Of a DNA stretch of 64,000 bases, positions 43,466 through 51,437 are shown piece after piece. The notes below the pieces were generated by a model. The model ran no database searches and had not been told where the DNA came from. It worked only from the letters and a program-made list of their open reading frames with translations. The stretch spans positions 62,001 through 126,000 of the forward strand of contig NZ_SJKD01000013.1 in NCBI RefSeq assembly GCF_004331485.1. Reading direction: 5' to 3'. Source of the DNA: Kribbella capetownensis. GTDB lineage: Bacteria > Actinomycetota > Actinomycetes > Propionibacteriales > Kribbellaceae. The position numbers were made by a program, and so were the translations under genes. The stretch's first letter is position 1. Each line of letters begins with the position of its first letter.

Positions 43466-46114
43466 ATGACTCCCCGCCCGACCGTCCGACGCAGCACCGC
43501 CCCGCCACGCCAGGTCAGACGCCGTACCGTTGGCGTCGCCCTGCTGGCCGCTGCAACAGTCCTCGCCGGCACCGCATCCGCGACCGCCGGCTCAGCACCC
43601 CGCAGCACCGGCGGCTCACCGCAGAGCGTCGTACCGTCGGAGCTGTCCGAATCGACCCGGCTGGCGGACCGCCGGTCGCTCGTCGTCGGTGATCGCGCCT
43701 ACGCGATGGGCGACGAGACCGGTCTCTACCCCGCCACCGGCTGGCACATCCGCGGTGAGATGGGTGGCTTCTGGACCCAGCCGATCAAGATGCTCGACGG
43801 GCTGTGGTTCGGCCTCGACGGCGCCTGGCTCGGCAAGGACGTGGCCGCCGCGAAGTACACCAGCGGCCACGGCTACAGCCGGATCGACTACTCCGGTGAC
43901 GTGAACGTCCGCCGGACCGACTTCGTCCCCGACGGCATCCGCGCCACGCTGGTCGGACTGACCTTCAAGTCCGGTACCGCGAAGACCGTCAAGCTCGATG
44001 TGGACGCGCACTCCGAACTCATGGCGTCGTACCCGTGGGGCGGAACGACACCGAACACGGCCGCCGCCAACCTGGCCGACACCGGTGCGTACACCGACGG
44101 CTCGCTGCGGTTCCGCGAGCAGGGCACGCCGTCGTACCCGAACGCGACCGCGCACGACTACGCCGCGTTCGTCGGATCGTCCCTGCGTCCGACGGACCAC
44201 GCACTGGGTCCGGACCATCGCGGCCCGCAGGACCCGGCGGTAATCTGCCCGGCCGACGGTTTGACGCCCGCACGGTGTGACGACTCGCTGGTCGGGAAGG
44301 GCACCGGCGGCCGGCTGACGTACGACGTACAACTCGCACCGGGCAAGGAGAAGACCGTCTGGTTCGCGGTAGCCGGATCCGACACGGGCGTGTCCTCGGC
44401 ACAGCGTGAGTACGGCCGGGCGTTGAGCAACCCGGACAAGTTGCTGAAGGCAAAGGCTGACGAGCGGCGGCAGATCGACAGCATGTCAGTGGTGGAGCTG
44501 CCTGGTGATCCACTGCTGCAGCAGAGCGTCGAGTGGAGCAAGCAGAACCTCGCCGACTCCGTGCAGGAGGCGCGCAACCTGCGCGTCCGCGACGTCAACG
44601 AGGGCAAGGACTACCCGGCACCGGCCGGCACGGTCAACACCGCACGCTGGTTCGGCGCCGGCTTCCCGGACTACCCGTGGCTGTTCGCAACCGACGGTGA
44701 GTACACCGCGTTCGCCGCGGTCGCGGCCGGTCAGTTCAGCACGGTGAAGGACCACATCAAGGCGTTGCGGGATGTCAGCGACATCCTCAACGACCGCAGC
44801 GGCAAGGTCGCGCACGAGGTCGTCCCGACCGGTGATGTGTACTTCGGCTCGAACCAGAGCGCGGGGAACACCGACGAGACGGTGAAGTTCCCGAGCATCG
44901 TCGCGCTGCTGTGGAGGTGGACCGGCGACGACCGGTTCCGCGACGACATGTACGACTTCAGCGTCCGCAACTTGCAATACGTCTACCGCGTACTGGACAA
45001 GGACAGCGACGGCTGGCCCGAGGGTCTCGCCAACGTCGAGCGCGCCGGGATGGGCGTGGAGAAACTCGACAGCACCGTCTACCTCGCCCGTGGGCTGCGC
45101 GACCTCGCCGACCTGGCCGTGTCGAAGCACGACACCAAGGTCCAGCAGTGGGCGACCACCCGCGCGAACGACCTCGAGTCCCGCTTCGAGGCGCAGTGGT
45201 GGGTCTCGCAGGCGATGGGGTACGCCGACTCCGTCGACGACCCGGCGAACCCCGCGAACGACAACACGCCGATCTTCCAGCGGCACTGGATCGGCGTCAC
45301 TCCGATGGAGGCCGAGCTGGTCCGGCCCGGCAAGCCGGTGTCCCCGCTGGCTTCTCCGGAGCACGCGGCCACCGCACTCGACCAGCGCGAGAAGCCTTGT
45401 TACACAGGCGAATTCGGACTCTTCCACACCGGCACCGGACCGACGTCGGATCCGGCCGGCAACCCGGGTGCCTCGTGTGACCCGATCGTCTCGCAGGTGA
45501 AGAGCGAGCGCAGCATCTTCTCGCTGAACACGTCGATCATGGCCGTTGCGGAAGGCAACTACGGCCGTCTCGGCACCGGCCAGCAGCAGGTCTACACCAC
45601 CGGCAACGCCCGCATCCAGCTCGACCCGAACGTGTGGGAGACGCCGGGGGCGATGCCGGAGATCGCGCCGTCACCCGACTCGGCGGCGAACATCGGCCGG
45701 CCGTTCTACGACCGCTCGATGGCACTGCAGGCGTGGGGTACGTACGGCGTACTGTGGCCGGTCGTGCACCAGCAGCTCGGCGTGGACCCGGACCTCGGCC
45801 ACGGCCGGGTCTCGATCGTTCCGCAGCTTCCGGAGGGCCAGCAGAAGGTGGCCGGAAGCAACATCCAGCTCGGCCGTGGATCGGTCGATGTGTCCGCACG
45901 CCTTACAGGCAAGGAATTGCGGACCGATGTCAAGGTGAAGGGTGTCGGGGCAAAGGTCACCATCGGCGCCGTACTTCCGGCCGGTGCGAGCGTGAAGAGT
46001 GTGTCGCTCGACGGCCACAAGGCGCAGTACAAGCTCGTCACCACGACACGTGGAGTGGAGGTGCAGGTAGCGACCCGGGGATCGTCCTCGGCGCTGAAGA
46101 TCACCCTCTCCTGA
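43466..46114 (+). CDS. Secreted six-hairpin (alpha/alpha)6 glycosidase
   Basis: 882 aa. N-terminal export signal with RRRTVGVALLAAATVLAGTA (Tat-like RR) and cleavage near ATA. A beta-sandwich domain (about 60-330: DETGLYPATGWHIRGEMGGFW, WFGLDGAWLGKD) precedes an (alpha/alpha)6 toroid from about 355 (ARWFGAGFPDYPWLFATDGEYT; DSDGWPEGLANVERAG; DSTVYLARGLRDLADL) and a C-terminal beta domain. Resembles glycogen-debranching/GH-type six-hairpin enzymes; FPDYPWLFATDGEYTAF and LGHGRVSIVPQLPEG fit. Exact family and sugar not determined. Operon with LacI; GAAGGAGG precedes the ATG. Confidence 0.82.
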   Translation: MTPRPTVRRSTAPPRQVRRRTVGVALLAAATVLAGTASATAGSAPRSTGGSPQSVVPSELSESTRLADRRSLVVGDRAYAMGDETGLYPATGWHIRGEMGGFWTQPIKMLDGLWFGLDGAWLGKDVAAAKYTSGHGYSRIDYSGDVNVRRTDFVPDGIRATLVGLTFKSGTAKTVKLDVDAHSELMASYPWGGTTPNTAAANLADTGAYTDGSLRFREQGTPSYPNATAHDYAAFVGSSLRPTDHALGPDHRGPQDPAVICPADGLTPARCDDSLVGKGTGGRLTYDVQLAPGKEKTVWFAVAGSDTGVSSAQREYGRALSNPDKLLKAKADERRQIDSMSVVELPGDPLLQQSVEWSKQNLADSVQEARNLRVRDVNEGKDYPAPAGTVNTARWFGAGFPDYPWLFATDGEYTAFAAVAAGQFSTVKDHIKALRDVSDILNDRSGKVAHEVVPTGDVYFGSNQSAGNTDETVKFPSIVALLWRWTGDDRFRDDMYDFSVRNLQYVYRVLDKDSDGWPEGLANVERAGMGVEKLDSTVYLARGLRDLADLAVSKHDTKVQQWATTRANDLESRFEAQWWVSQAMGYADSVDDPANPANDNTPIFQRHWIGVTPMEAELVRPGKPVSPLASPEHAATALDQREKPCYTGEFGLFHTGTGPTSDPAGNPGASCDPIVSQVKSERSIFSLNTSIMAVAEGNYGRLGTGQQQVYTTGNARIQLDPNVWETPGAMPEIAPSPDSAANIGRPFYDRSMALQAWGTYGVLWPVVHQQLGVDPDLGHGRVSIVPQLPEGQQKVAGSNIQLGRGSVDVSARLTGKELRTDVKVKGVGAKVTIGAVLPAGASVKSVSLDGHKAQYKLVTTTRGVEVQVATRGSSSALKITLS

Positions 46115-46124
46115 CCCACTGACT

Positions 46125-46157
46125 CCGGGGTCGTGGCCGAGGCGGGCACGACCCCGG
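46125..46157 (+). terminator. Hairpin after the glycosidase gene
   Basis: CCGGGGTCGTG and CACGACCCCGG, a perfect 11-bp stem with an 11-nt loop, 11 bp after the glycosidase stop codon. Confidence 0.7.
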
Positions 46158-46161
46158 ATCG

Positions 46162-46215
46162 CCGGCCGGCGCACAACCGTTCTGTGCGCCGGCCGGCTTT
46201 CGTGTGTCTGTTTTT
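46162..46215 (+). terminator. Strong intrinsic terminator
   Basis: CCGGCCGGCGCACA and TGTGCGCCGGCCGG form a perfect 14-bp stem with a 7-nt loop, followed by CTTTCGTGTGTCTGTTTTT, an unusually clear T-rich tail for this genome. Confidence 0.9.
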
Positions 46216-46256
46216 CGGCACCTGCGAGTGCCGTTAGACGGGGTCCCGAACGTGAA

Positions 46257-46293
46257 GCGGGGCCCCTCCGAGTATGAGTCGGAGGGGCCCCGC
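46257..46293. terminator. Third hairpin, 15-bp perfect stem
   Basis: GCGGGGCCCCTCCGA and TCGGAGGGGCCCCGC pair perfectly around a 7-nt loop (GTATGAG). No T tract on the plus strand. It may act as a bidirectional terminator for the leftward ABC operon. Confidence 0.7.
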
Positions 46294-46423
46294 ATTAGCT
46301 GAAGGAAGGTGACGTCTCCAGCCTCCCGAACGAGTCCGTAGGACCGGCAGACCCCGTCACCGGTCTACCTCAGTGGGGATCCCCACTGCGAGGGGCCCCG
46401 GTTTTCGCTCGACCCGCCGCTCC

Positions 46424-46587
46424 TGTGCAGAAACAGCGTGTCGACATTTCTACCGCCGTCGGCCAGGGTCGCACAACCCCTTCCTGCCAACAGTTTGCGC
46501 CACTTTGCCACCTGCCGCCTGTTCTCCACAGCGACCCGGCAACCGTCCACAGATATCGTCCAACTTATGCACACCCCCTGTGCATAA
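46424..46587. other. Cluster of DnaA-box-like 9-mers
   Basis: TGTGCAGAA (46424-46432), TTCTCCACA (46522-46530), CCGTCCACA (46543-46551), TTATGCACA (46565-46573) and TGTGCATAA (46579-46587). The second and fourth differ by one base from TTGTCCACA and TTATCCACA respectively. No dnaA, dnaN or parAB genes are near, so this is not evidence of oriC. Confidence 0.35.
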
Positions 46588-46601
46588 CATCGGTCGTTCG
46601 A

Positions 46602-47393
46602 TCAACCCTTCGCCGGCTTGAGCGCCAGCGGTCGCACTACGAGATAGCCGGCGTACAGCCCGAGAGCGGCGACCGCGAGGATGGAAGGAACAGCGACGGC
46701 CAGTGGCGGGCGCTGGTACCCGATGGAACTCAGCGGGTCGGCGAGCCATTGGGCGATGAGGAAGAACTCGGCCGCCGCGGCCGGGATCACAGCCAGCGGT
46801 AGGAGCAACACACCGCGCCAGAAACCGAACCGGACGAAGGTGATGCCGAGCAACCACCCGGCCACCTCGTGCGAGAGGATCAGCAGGAAGAACTCGGCGA
46901 ACACCAGCCCGACCTGCGACGTAGTGGTGAACAGATGCGGGTTGGTGAACGTCTCAGGCCAGTCCTGCCAGCTGTAGAGCAAGTGCTCGATCTGGTAGGC
47001 GGCCACCCACAGCACCGCGGTGGCGACCGCGGCGAGCGTGAGGTAGATGCCAGCAGCAACGGAGAACATCCGCCGGGTGACACCCTGGGCGACGAGCAGC
47101 GGGAAGTACGCCGGTGTGAGGGTGATGCCGAGTGCCATCGAGAAGTACTTCGGCGACTGGGTGCCGTAATCCCACACACTGTGGTCGACCGTCCCGGTCG
47201 CCAGCTGGATGATGAGGCTCACGGCGAGGAACGCCACCACCATCACGATCCAGTAGCCGACCAGCATTTGCCGCATCCCGATCACCATCGACAGCAGCAC
47301 CTGGCGCAGCCGATGCAGGCTGGTGACACCTCTCGGCAACACGGCCGTTGCCGGCGCGGTCGTCGTACTGCGGTTGTCCAGTGCCGTGCTCAT
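46602..47393 (-). CDS. Membrane subunit of a YtrA-linked ABC exporter
   Basis: 263 aa, about six hydrophobic segments (for instance GYWIVMVVAFLAVSLIIQLA, FPLLVAQGVTRRMFSVAAGI, LAAVATAVLWVAAYQIEHLL, FAEFFLLILSHEVAGWLLG). No sequence-level family name; it is identified by its ATGA overlap with the ATPase gene and by position in a GntR(YtrA)-ATPase-permease operon. Substrate unknown; such operons often respond to cell-wall antibiotics. Confidence 0.7.
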   Translation of the reverse strand: MSTALDNRSTTTAPATAVLPRGVTSLHRLRQVLLSMVIGMRQMLVGYWIVMVVAFLAVSLIIQLATGTVDHSVWDYGTQSPKYFSMALGITLTPAYFPLLVAQGVTRRMFSVAAGIYLTLAAVATAVLWVAAYQIEHLLYSWQDWPETFTNPHLFTTTSQVGLVFAEFFLLILSHEVAGWLLGITFVRFGFWRGVLLLPLAVIPAAAAEFFLIAQWLADPLSSIGYQRPPLAVAVPSILAVAALGLYAGYLVVRPLALKPAKG

Positions 47394-48313
47394 GCGCGAA
47401 CTCCGGTCGGGGCGGTGAGGTGGACGAACAATTCCTGGAGTCCGACCGGGCCGATCTCGAGACCGGCCGCGGTGGCCCGCGTCACCAGGGCTGGATCGAG
47501 GTCGCCGAGGACGGTGGTGGACTTGGTGCCGCCGAGCCGTTCCTGCGCGAGGACAGTGAAACCGGAGGTGAACTCGTCGACGGCCGCGGCCGGACCGACG
47601 ATCGACGCACCGCGACCGCGCAGGGTGTCCACCGGTGCCTGGGTCACCAGGCGGCCGTTGTCGAGGATGACGACCTCCTCGAGCATCGCGCTGACCTCGC
47701 TGACCAGGTGTGTCGACAGCACGATCGTGCGCGGCACCTCGGCGTAGTCGGCGAGCAGCGCGTCGTAGAAGAGGGTGCGGGACGGAACGTCCATCCCGAG
47801 GTAGCTCTCGTCGAAGATCGTCAGTGGTGCACGGCTGGCCAGGCCGAGGACGACACCCAGCGCGGACTTCTTGCCGCGCGACAGCTTCTGCACCTTCTTG
47901 TTCAACGGGATCTCGAAACGGTCCATCAGATTGCCGGCGAGCTCGGAGTCCCAGTACGGACGCAGACTCGCGGCGAGATCGATCGCGCGCCGGACCGGCG
48001 CCGCGCCGACCAGGTCACCGGACTCACGGATCAAGCAGACCCGGCTGGTGGCGACGGCGTTCTCGTACGGCTCGTGCGCCGCACCGATGTCGCCGGATCC
48101 GAGCAGCACCCGGCCTTCGTCCGGGCGCCGGAAGCCGGCCAGGGTCGCGGCGAGCGTGCTCTTCCCGGAACCGTTGCGGCCAAGCAGACCGTGGATCTTG
48201 CCCGGCGCCAGGCGCAGGTCGAGCCGATCGAGTGCCGGCACGCCGCCGAACCGGACCGACAGGTTCTCGGTCCGCACAGACAGGGCGGTGTCTTCGAGCG
48301 TGCTGGTGGTCAT
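47390..48313 (-). CDS. ABC transporter ATP-binding protein
   Basis: 307 aa. Walker A GLLGRNGSGKSTLAATLAG near 43-60, a degenerate signature VQKLSRGKKSALGVVLGLA in place of LSGGQ, Walker B APLTIFDESYLGMD with Glu replacing the aspartate step in the usual order, and the H-loop VLSTHLVSEV. The altered signature (SRGKK) and the E-S-Y-L-G-M-D end are typical of YtrB/EcsA-like exporters. ATG 48313 overlaps the GntR stop (TGATG). Confidence 0.88.
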   Translation of the reverse strand: MTTSTLEDTALSVRTENLSVRFGGVPALDRLDLRLAPGKIHGLLGRNGSGKSTLAATLAGFRRPDEGRVLLGSGDIGAAHEPYENAVATSRVCLIRESGDLVGAAPVRRAIDLAASLRPYWDSELAGNLMDRFEIPLNKKVQKLSRGKKSALGVVLGLASRAPLTIFDESYLGMDVPSRTLFYDALLADYAEVPRTIVLSTHLVSEVSAMLEEVVILDNGRLVTQAPVDTLRGRGASIVGPAAAVDEFTSGFTVLAQERLGGTKSTTVLGDLDPALVTRATAAGLEIGPVGLQELFVHLTAPTGVRA

Positions 48314-48675
48314 CAGGCTTCTCCGTAGGTGCGGATGTGCTGGACGACATCCTTGAGCGGTACGCCGATCGCCTTGGCCTCCCGGATCATCGGGTCGACC
48401 ACGTCGGCGAAGAACGAGTCCTGCCGGCCGGTGCGGAGCAGGAGGCGGGCGTTCGGGCTGACGAACATCCCGATCCCGCGCTTCTTGTAGAGCACGCCCT
48501 CGTCGACCAGTTGGGCGAACCCCTTGGCCGCGGTCGCCGGGTTGATCCGGTAGAACGCGGCGTACTGGTTGGTCGACATGACCTGTTCGTCCTCGGCGAG
48601 GGCGCCGGTCACGATGTCGTTCTTGATCTGCTCCGCGATCTGCAGATAGATCGGACTCCGATCGTCGAACACCAC
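48313..48675 (-). CDS. GntR-family regulator, YtrA subfamily
   Basis: 120 aa. Winged helix IYLQIAEQIKNDIVTGAL, YAAFYRINPATAAKGFAQLVDEGVLYKKRGIGMFV, followed by a short dimerising tail (LLRTGRQDSFFADVVDPMI) characteristic of YtrA proteins that control adjacent ABC exporters. GTG start at 48675. A 24-bp operator lies 36 bp upstream. Confidence 0.9.
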   Translation of the reverse strand: MVFDDRSPIYLQIAEQIKNDIVTGALAEDEQVMSTNQYAAFYRINPATAAKGFAQLVDEGVLYKKRGIGMFVSPNARLLLRTGRQDSFFADVVDPMIREAKAIGVPLKDVVQHIRTYGEA

Positions 48676-48710
48676 GGCCCCCCTCTCTCTCTACGATCGC
48701 TCGGTCCACC

Positions 48711-48734
48711 GGTTCATTACTTGAGTAACGAACC
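48711..48734. promoter_or_regulatory. YtrA-type operator, 24-bp inverted repeat
   Basis: GGTTCATTACT (48711-48721) and AGTAACGAACC (48724-48734) are inverted copies differing at one base, with a TG centre. It covers the likely leftward promoter of the GntR-ABC operon and sits in the 76-bp gap behind the GPP34 stop codon. Confidence 0.7.
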
Positions 48735-48751
48735 ATAGCACCTCATGAGGG

Positions 48752-49480
48752 TCAGCCGGCTGCGGCGTACGACGACTGCTGCAAAGACTTCTTCAGCGCC
48801 GGTACGACGGGCCCGACCCGGACGCCGAGTTGCGCCAGCCGGTCCTTGTGACGATTGCGCTGGTCCTTGGTGACGACCGTGCGCAGATCCGCGGTCGCGG
48901 CCAGGACGACGACCGCCGCGTCACGGAGGTCGACACGTGTGACCAGCCGGGACGGGCGGAGGGTGTCCGTCGCACTCTGAAGCACCTGGCGCCGGATCAG
49001 CGGATGCCGGAGCGTGATGCGATGGGCCGGGAACAGACCGAGGACGCGGTACGACTCGACCCTGATCAGGTAGGCACGCTCCAGGTCGCTGCGGACTTCG
49101 CGGACGATCGCGCGCTGCCGACGGTCGACCCAGGTCTTCCACTTGCGGGGACCTCGGCTGCCGATGTCGGCCAGGATCCCTGCCAGGACCTGATCGTCCG
49201 GTACGGCGAGCTTCGTCAGCCGGGCACGACCGTTGTCGTCGGCAAGGTTCCCGGCGAGCTGGAGGTCGACCAGCGCGGCCGCGCGGAGCAGCTTGCCAAG
49301 CTTCGAGGTGTTCGTCAGGCGACCCTTCATCGGGTCGTAGGCGAGCAGGAAGACCCTTGCTGCCAAGGCATCCGGCGCCTTCGCCTTGCCGAGGGCAACA
49401 GTCTTCCGGGCACGTGCCGGGCGTCGGGTCGGGACACTCCGGGCGGGCCGCCGCAGCGGCGTCACCACAGCTCTACTCAT
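48752..49480 (-). CDS. GPP34 (GOLPH3)-family protein
   Basis: 242 aa. All-helical GPP34 fold: VFLLAYDPMKGRLTNTSKLGKLLRAAALVDLQLAGNLAD (in segments) near 45-85, KWKTWVDRR, YRVLGLFPAHRITLRHPLIRRQVL and VDLRDAAVVVLAATADLR near the end. In eukaryotes GOLPH3 binds PI4P on the Golgi; the bacterial role is unknown. The N-terminal 40 residues are very basic (RRPARSVPTRRPARARK), which could bind acidic lipids or nucleic acid. GGAGG precedes the ATG. Overlaps the RHH gene by 8 bp and is last in an operon behind an SPFH gene. Confidence 0.87.
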   Translation of the reverse strand: MSRAVVTPLRRPARSVPTRRPARARKTVALGKAKAPDALAARVFLLAYDPMKGRLTNTSKLGKLLRAAALVDLQLAGNLADDNGRARLTKLAVPDDQVLAGILADIGSRGPRKWKTWVDRRQRAIVREVRSDLERAYLIRVESYRVLGLFPAHRITLRHPLIRRQVLQSATDTLRPSRLVTRVDLRDAAVVVLAATADLRTVVTKDQRNRHKDRLAQLGVRVGPVVPALKKSLQQSSYAAAG

Positions 49481-49682
49481 GGTCTTCCTCCTTGGCCGGA
49501 CGGCCCGGGCGGCGGATCTTGCCGACACCTGACGGCAGCCGGCCGGCATCGGCCAGCGCCCGCCGGAGCAGGTACTCGATCTGTGCGTTGGTGCTGCGCA
49601 GGTCGTCGGCCGCCCACCGGGCCAGCGCGTCATGCACCACGGGATCCAGCCGGAGCAGGATCTTCTTGCGTTCGACGGCCAC
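49473..49682 (-). CDS. Small ribbon-helix-helix-like protein
   Basis: 69 aa. MAVERKKILLRLDPVVHDALARWAADDLRSTNAQIEYLLRRAL (in segments) has the beta strand (KILLRLDP), helix A and helix B pattern of Arc/MetJ-type repressors. The tail is basic then acidic (RRPGRPAKEEDHE). Starts at GTG 49682, nine bp after the SPFH stop. Probably the DNA-binding partner for the palindrome at 50636-50651, by location only. Confidence 0.75.
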   Translation of the reverse strand: MAVERKKILLRLDPVVHDALARWAADDLRSTNAQIEYLLRRALADAGRLPSGVGKIRRPGRPAKEEDHE

Positions 49683-49691
49683 GGCGCCCGC

Positions 49692-50603
49692 TCACTGGTA
49701 GAGCGAGCCGGCGTTGACCACCGGTTGGGCATCCCGGTCGCCACACAGGACCACCATCAGGTTGCTGACCATGGTCGCCTTGCGCTCCTCGTCCAGGTCG
49801 ACCACCTCGTGCTCGGACAGCCGGGCCAGGGCGAGCTCGACCATGCCGACCGCGCCCTCGACGATCCGCTGCCGGGCCGCGACGACCGCGCCGGCCTGCT
49901 GGCGGCGCAGCATCGCCTGGGCGATCTCCGGTGCGTACGCGAGGTGGGTGATGCGCGACTCGATCACATGCACCCCGGCCGCCTGCACCCGCGCGGCGAT
50001 CTCGGCCGACAGCGTCTCGGTGATCTCGTCGGTGCTGTCCCGCAGCGACAGGCCACCCTCGTCGGAGTGCACGTCGTACGGGTAGCTGTTGGCGATGTGC
50101 CGGACCGCGGTCTCGGTCTGGATCGCGACGAACTCGACGAAGTCGTCCACCTCGAACATCGCCTGCGCGGTGTCCTCGACCTGCCAGACCACCACCGCGG
50201 CGATCTCGATCGGGTTGCCGTCGGAATCGTTGACCTTGGCAACGGCCGTCTCGTGGTTGCGGATCCGGGTGGAGATCTCGCGCCGCTGGGAGATCGGGTT
50301 CACCCAGCGCAGACCGTCGGTGCGCAGCGTCCCGGCGTACCGACCGAGGATCTGCAGCACGCGAGCGCGGCCCGGCGAGACCGGCGTCAACCCGGCGCCC
50401 ACGATCAGGCCGGCCAGGAAGATCAGCACGGAGACGGCGGTCAGCACGCCCTGGTCCTGGCTCACGCCGATCACGAACAACGCCACGGCGCCCACCACCA
50501 GCACGAACGCCAGCCCGGCCATCGGCCACCCGTTGACCTCCCAGGCGCCCCGCTCGGTCACCTTCGGCTTCGGCATCTCCACCGCAACATCCACGTCCGC
50601 CAT
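49692..50603 (-). CDS. SPFH/Band-7 domain membrane protein
   Basis: 303 aa. Two hydrophobic stretches (GLAFVLVVGAVALFVIGV and VLIFLAGLIVGAGL) anchor it near residues 28-75, followed by the SPFH domain: VSPGRARVLQILGRYAGTLR, NDSDGNPIEIAAVVVWQVEDTAQA, QTETAVRHIANSYPYD, IAARVQAAGVHVIESRITHLAYAPEIAQAML. Builds oligomeric membrane microdomain scaffolds in known relatives. ATG 50603 has GAGGAG 6 nt away. Leads an operon with the RHH and GPP34 genes. Confidence 0.9.
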   Translation of the reverse strand: MADVDVAVEMPKPKVTERGAWEVNGWPMAGLAFVLVVGAVALFVIGVSQDQGVLTAVSVLIFLAGLIVGAGLTPVSPGRARVLQILGRYAGTLRTDGLRWVNPISQRREISTRIRNHETAVAKVNDSDGNPIEIAAVVVWQVEDTAQAMFEVDDFVEFVAIQTETAVRHIANSYPYDVHSDEGGLSLRDSTDEITETLSAEIAARVQAAGVHVIESRITHLAYAPEIAQAMLRRQQAGAVVAARQRIVEGAVGMVELALARLSEHEVVDLDEERKATMVSNLMVVLCGDRDAQPVVNAGSLYQ

Positions 50604-50635
50604 CACCAGCTCCTCTCGAATATCCCCAAGGTAGC

Positions 50636-50651
50636 AAAGTGATATCACTTT
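50636..50651. promoter_or_regulatory. Perfect 16-bp palindrome AAAGTGATATCACTTT before the SPFH operon
   Basis: The palindrome is exact over 16 bp and lies 33 bp upstream of the SPFH start codon, where a leftward promoter would be. AT-rich in a GC-rich region, so unlikely to be chance. Candidate operator for the small RHH protein in the same operon or for an unlinked regulator. Confidence 0.7.
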
Positions 50652-50738
50652 AACAAGCGATCGAGTCGCTGGCGGGTTCTGTCACCGCTGGCGGGGTTCT
50701 ATCCGGCCAGCGAGCAAACAACCCGCCGGCGAACCTGC

Positions 50739-51437
50739 CTAGAGGGGTTGGGAGAGGGCTTCTAGGTGGGATTGCCAGTGGGGGGCTTGGGAGTTGGGGA
50801 GGGGGTCTATGGCGGAGTCGGACCAGGCGTGGATGGGGCGGATGCCGTGCAGGGCGTTGACGAGCCAGGCCTCGGTGGTGTTCTGGAGCTCGGTCGGGGT
50901 GATGGGGTGTTCGGAGACGGGCGTGCCTTGGGCGGTGGCGACGCGGCGGAGGAGTTGGGCGGTCACGGACGGCAGGAGCGGGCGGTCGGGCGGTGGGAAG
51001 CAGAGCGTGTCGTCCTCCCACCAGGCGAGAGCCGAGTAGGCGGCCTCCAGCACGGTGCCGTCCTGGTCGAGCAGGAGGATCTCGTCGGCACGATGCGCGG
51101 CGGACTCCTTCAGCTTGCCCAGCAGCTCCAGGTCAGGGCCCTTGACCCGCGGCTCGGTGCGTGGATCCGGACCCTCGAGTACGGCGACCCGGAGGCGGCC
51201 GCCGGTCGGCGGAGCGGGCCGGCGCTGAACCGCCAGCTCACCCGACTCGTGCAGCTCGAACCTGGGAAACCAGCGACCGAAACCCGGCAACCGGCCGACC
51301 TGTTTGTCCCAGTACGCCGACGCATCCACCCCCGCCGCAGCACACGACCCGACGAACCGCTCCCGGTGCAGCTCGATCCCCCGAACCTTGCTATCAGCAA
51401 CCAAGAACGAGTCCGCCACCCGCAGACCACCACTCAT
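50739..51437 (-). CDS. pabC: Aminodeoxychorismate lyase-type class IV aminotransferase
   Basis: 232 aa PLP enzyme of fold type IV. Releases pyruvate from aminodeoxychorismate to give p-aminobenzoate for folate. VKGPDLELLGKLKESAAHRADEILLLDQDGTVLEAA (in segments) carries the probable Schiff-base Lys and the conserved ADEILLLDQDG; LRVADSFLV and LHRERF open the protein. Some key residues (Glu/Ser of EGSTSN) read EAAYSA here, so it may be a diverged lyase. ATGA overlap with pabB supports the pathway call. Confidence 0.8.
   Translation of the reverse strand: MSGGLRVADSFLVADSKVRGIELHRERFVGSCAAAGVDASAYWDKQVGRLPGFGRWFPRFELHESGELAVQRRPAPPTGGRLRVAVLEGPDPRTEPRVKGPDLELLGKLKESAAHRADEILLLDQDGTVLEAAYSALAWWEDDTLCFPPPDRPLLPSVTAQLLRRVATAQGTPVSEHPITPTELQNTTEAWLVNALHGIRPIHAWSDSAIDPLPNSQAPHWQSHLEALSQPL

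Larger units (their letters stand above)
46115..46601. other. 487-bp gene-free segment rich in hairpins and DnaA-box-like 9-mers
   Basis: No credible gene on either strand. Contents in order: three strong hairpins (listed separately), a small hairpin CGGCAC/GTGCCG at 46216-46233, the perfect 18-bp palindrome CAGTGGGGATCCCCACTG at 46371-46388, then a less GC-rich stretch (46430-46600) with five DnaA-box-like 9-mers. The last two form the inverted repeat TTATGCACA/TGTGCATAA (46565-46587). Confidence 0.7.

Noticed and set aside
46371..46600. Chromosomal or plasmid replication origin
   Set aside because: No dnaA, dnaN, parAB or rep gene nearby and the DnaA-like boxes are imperfect; kept only as a box cluster.
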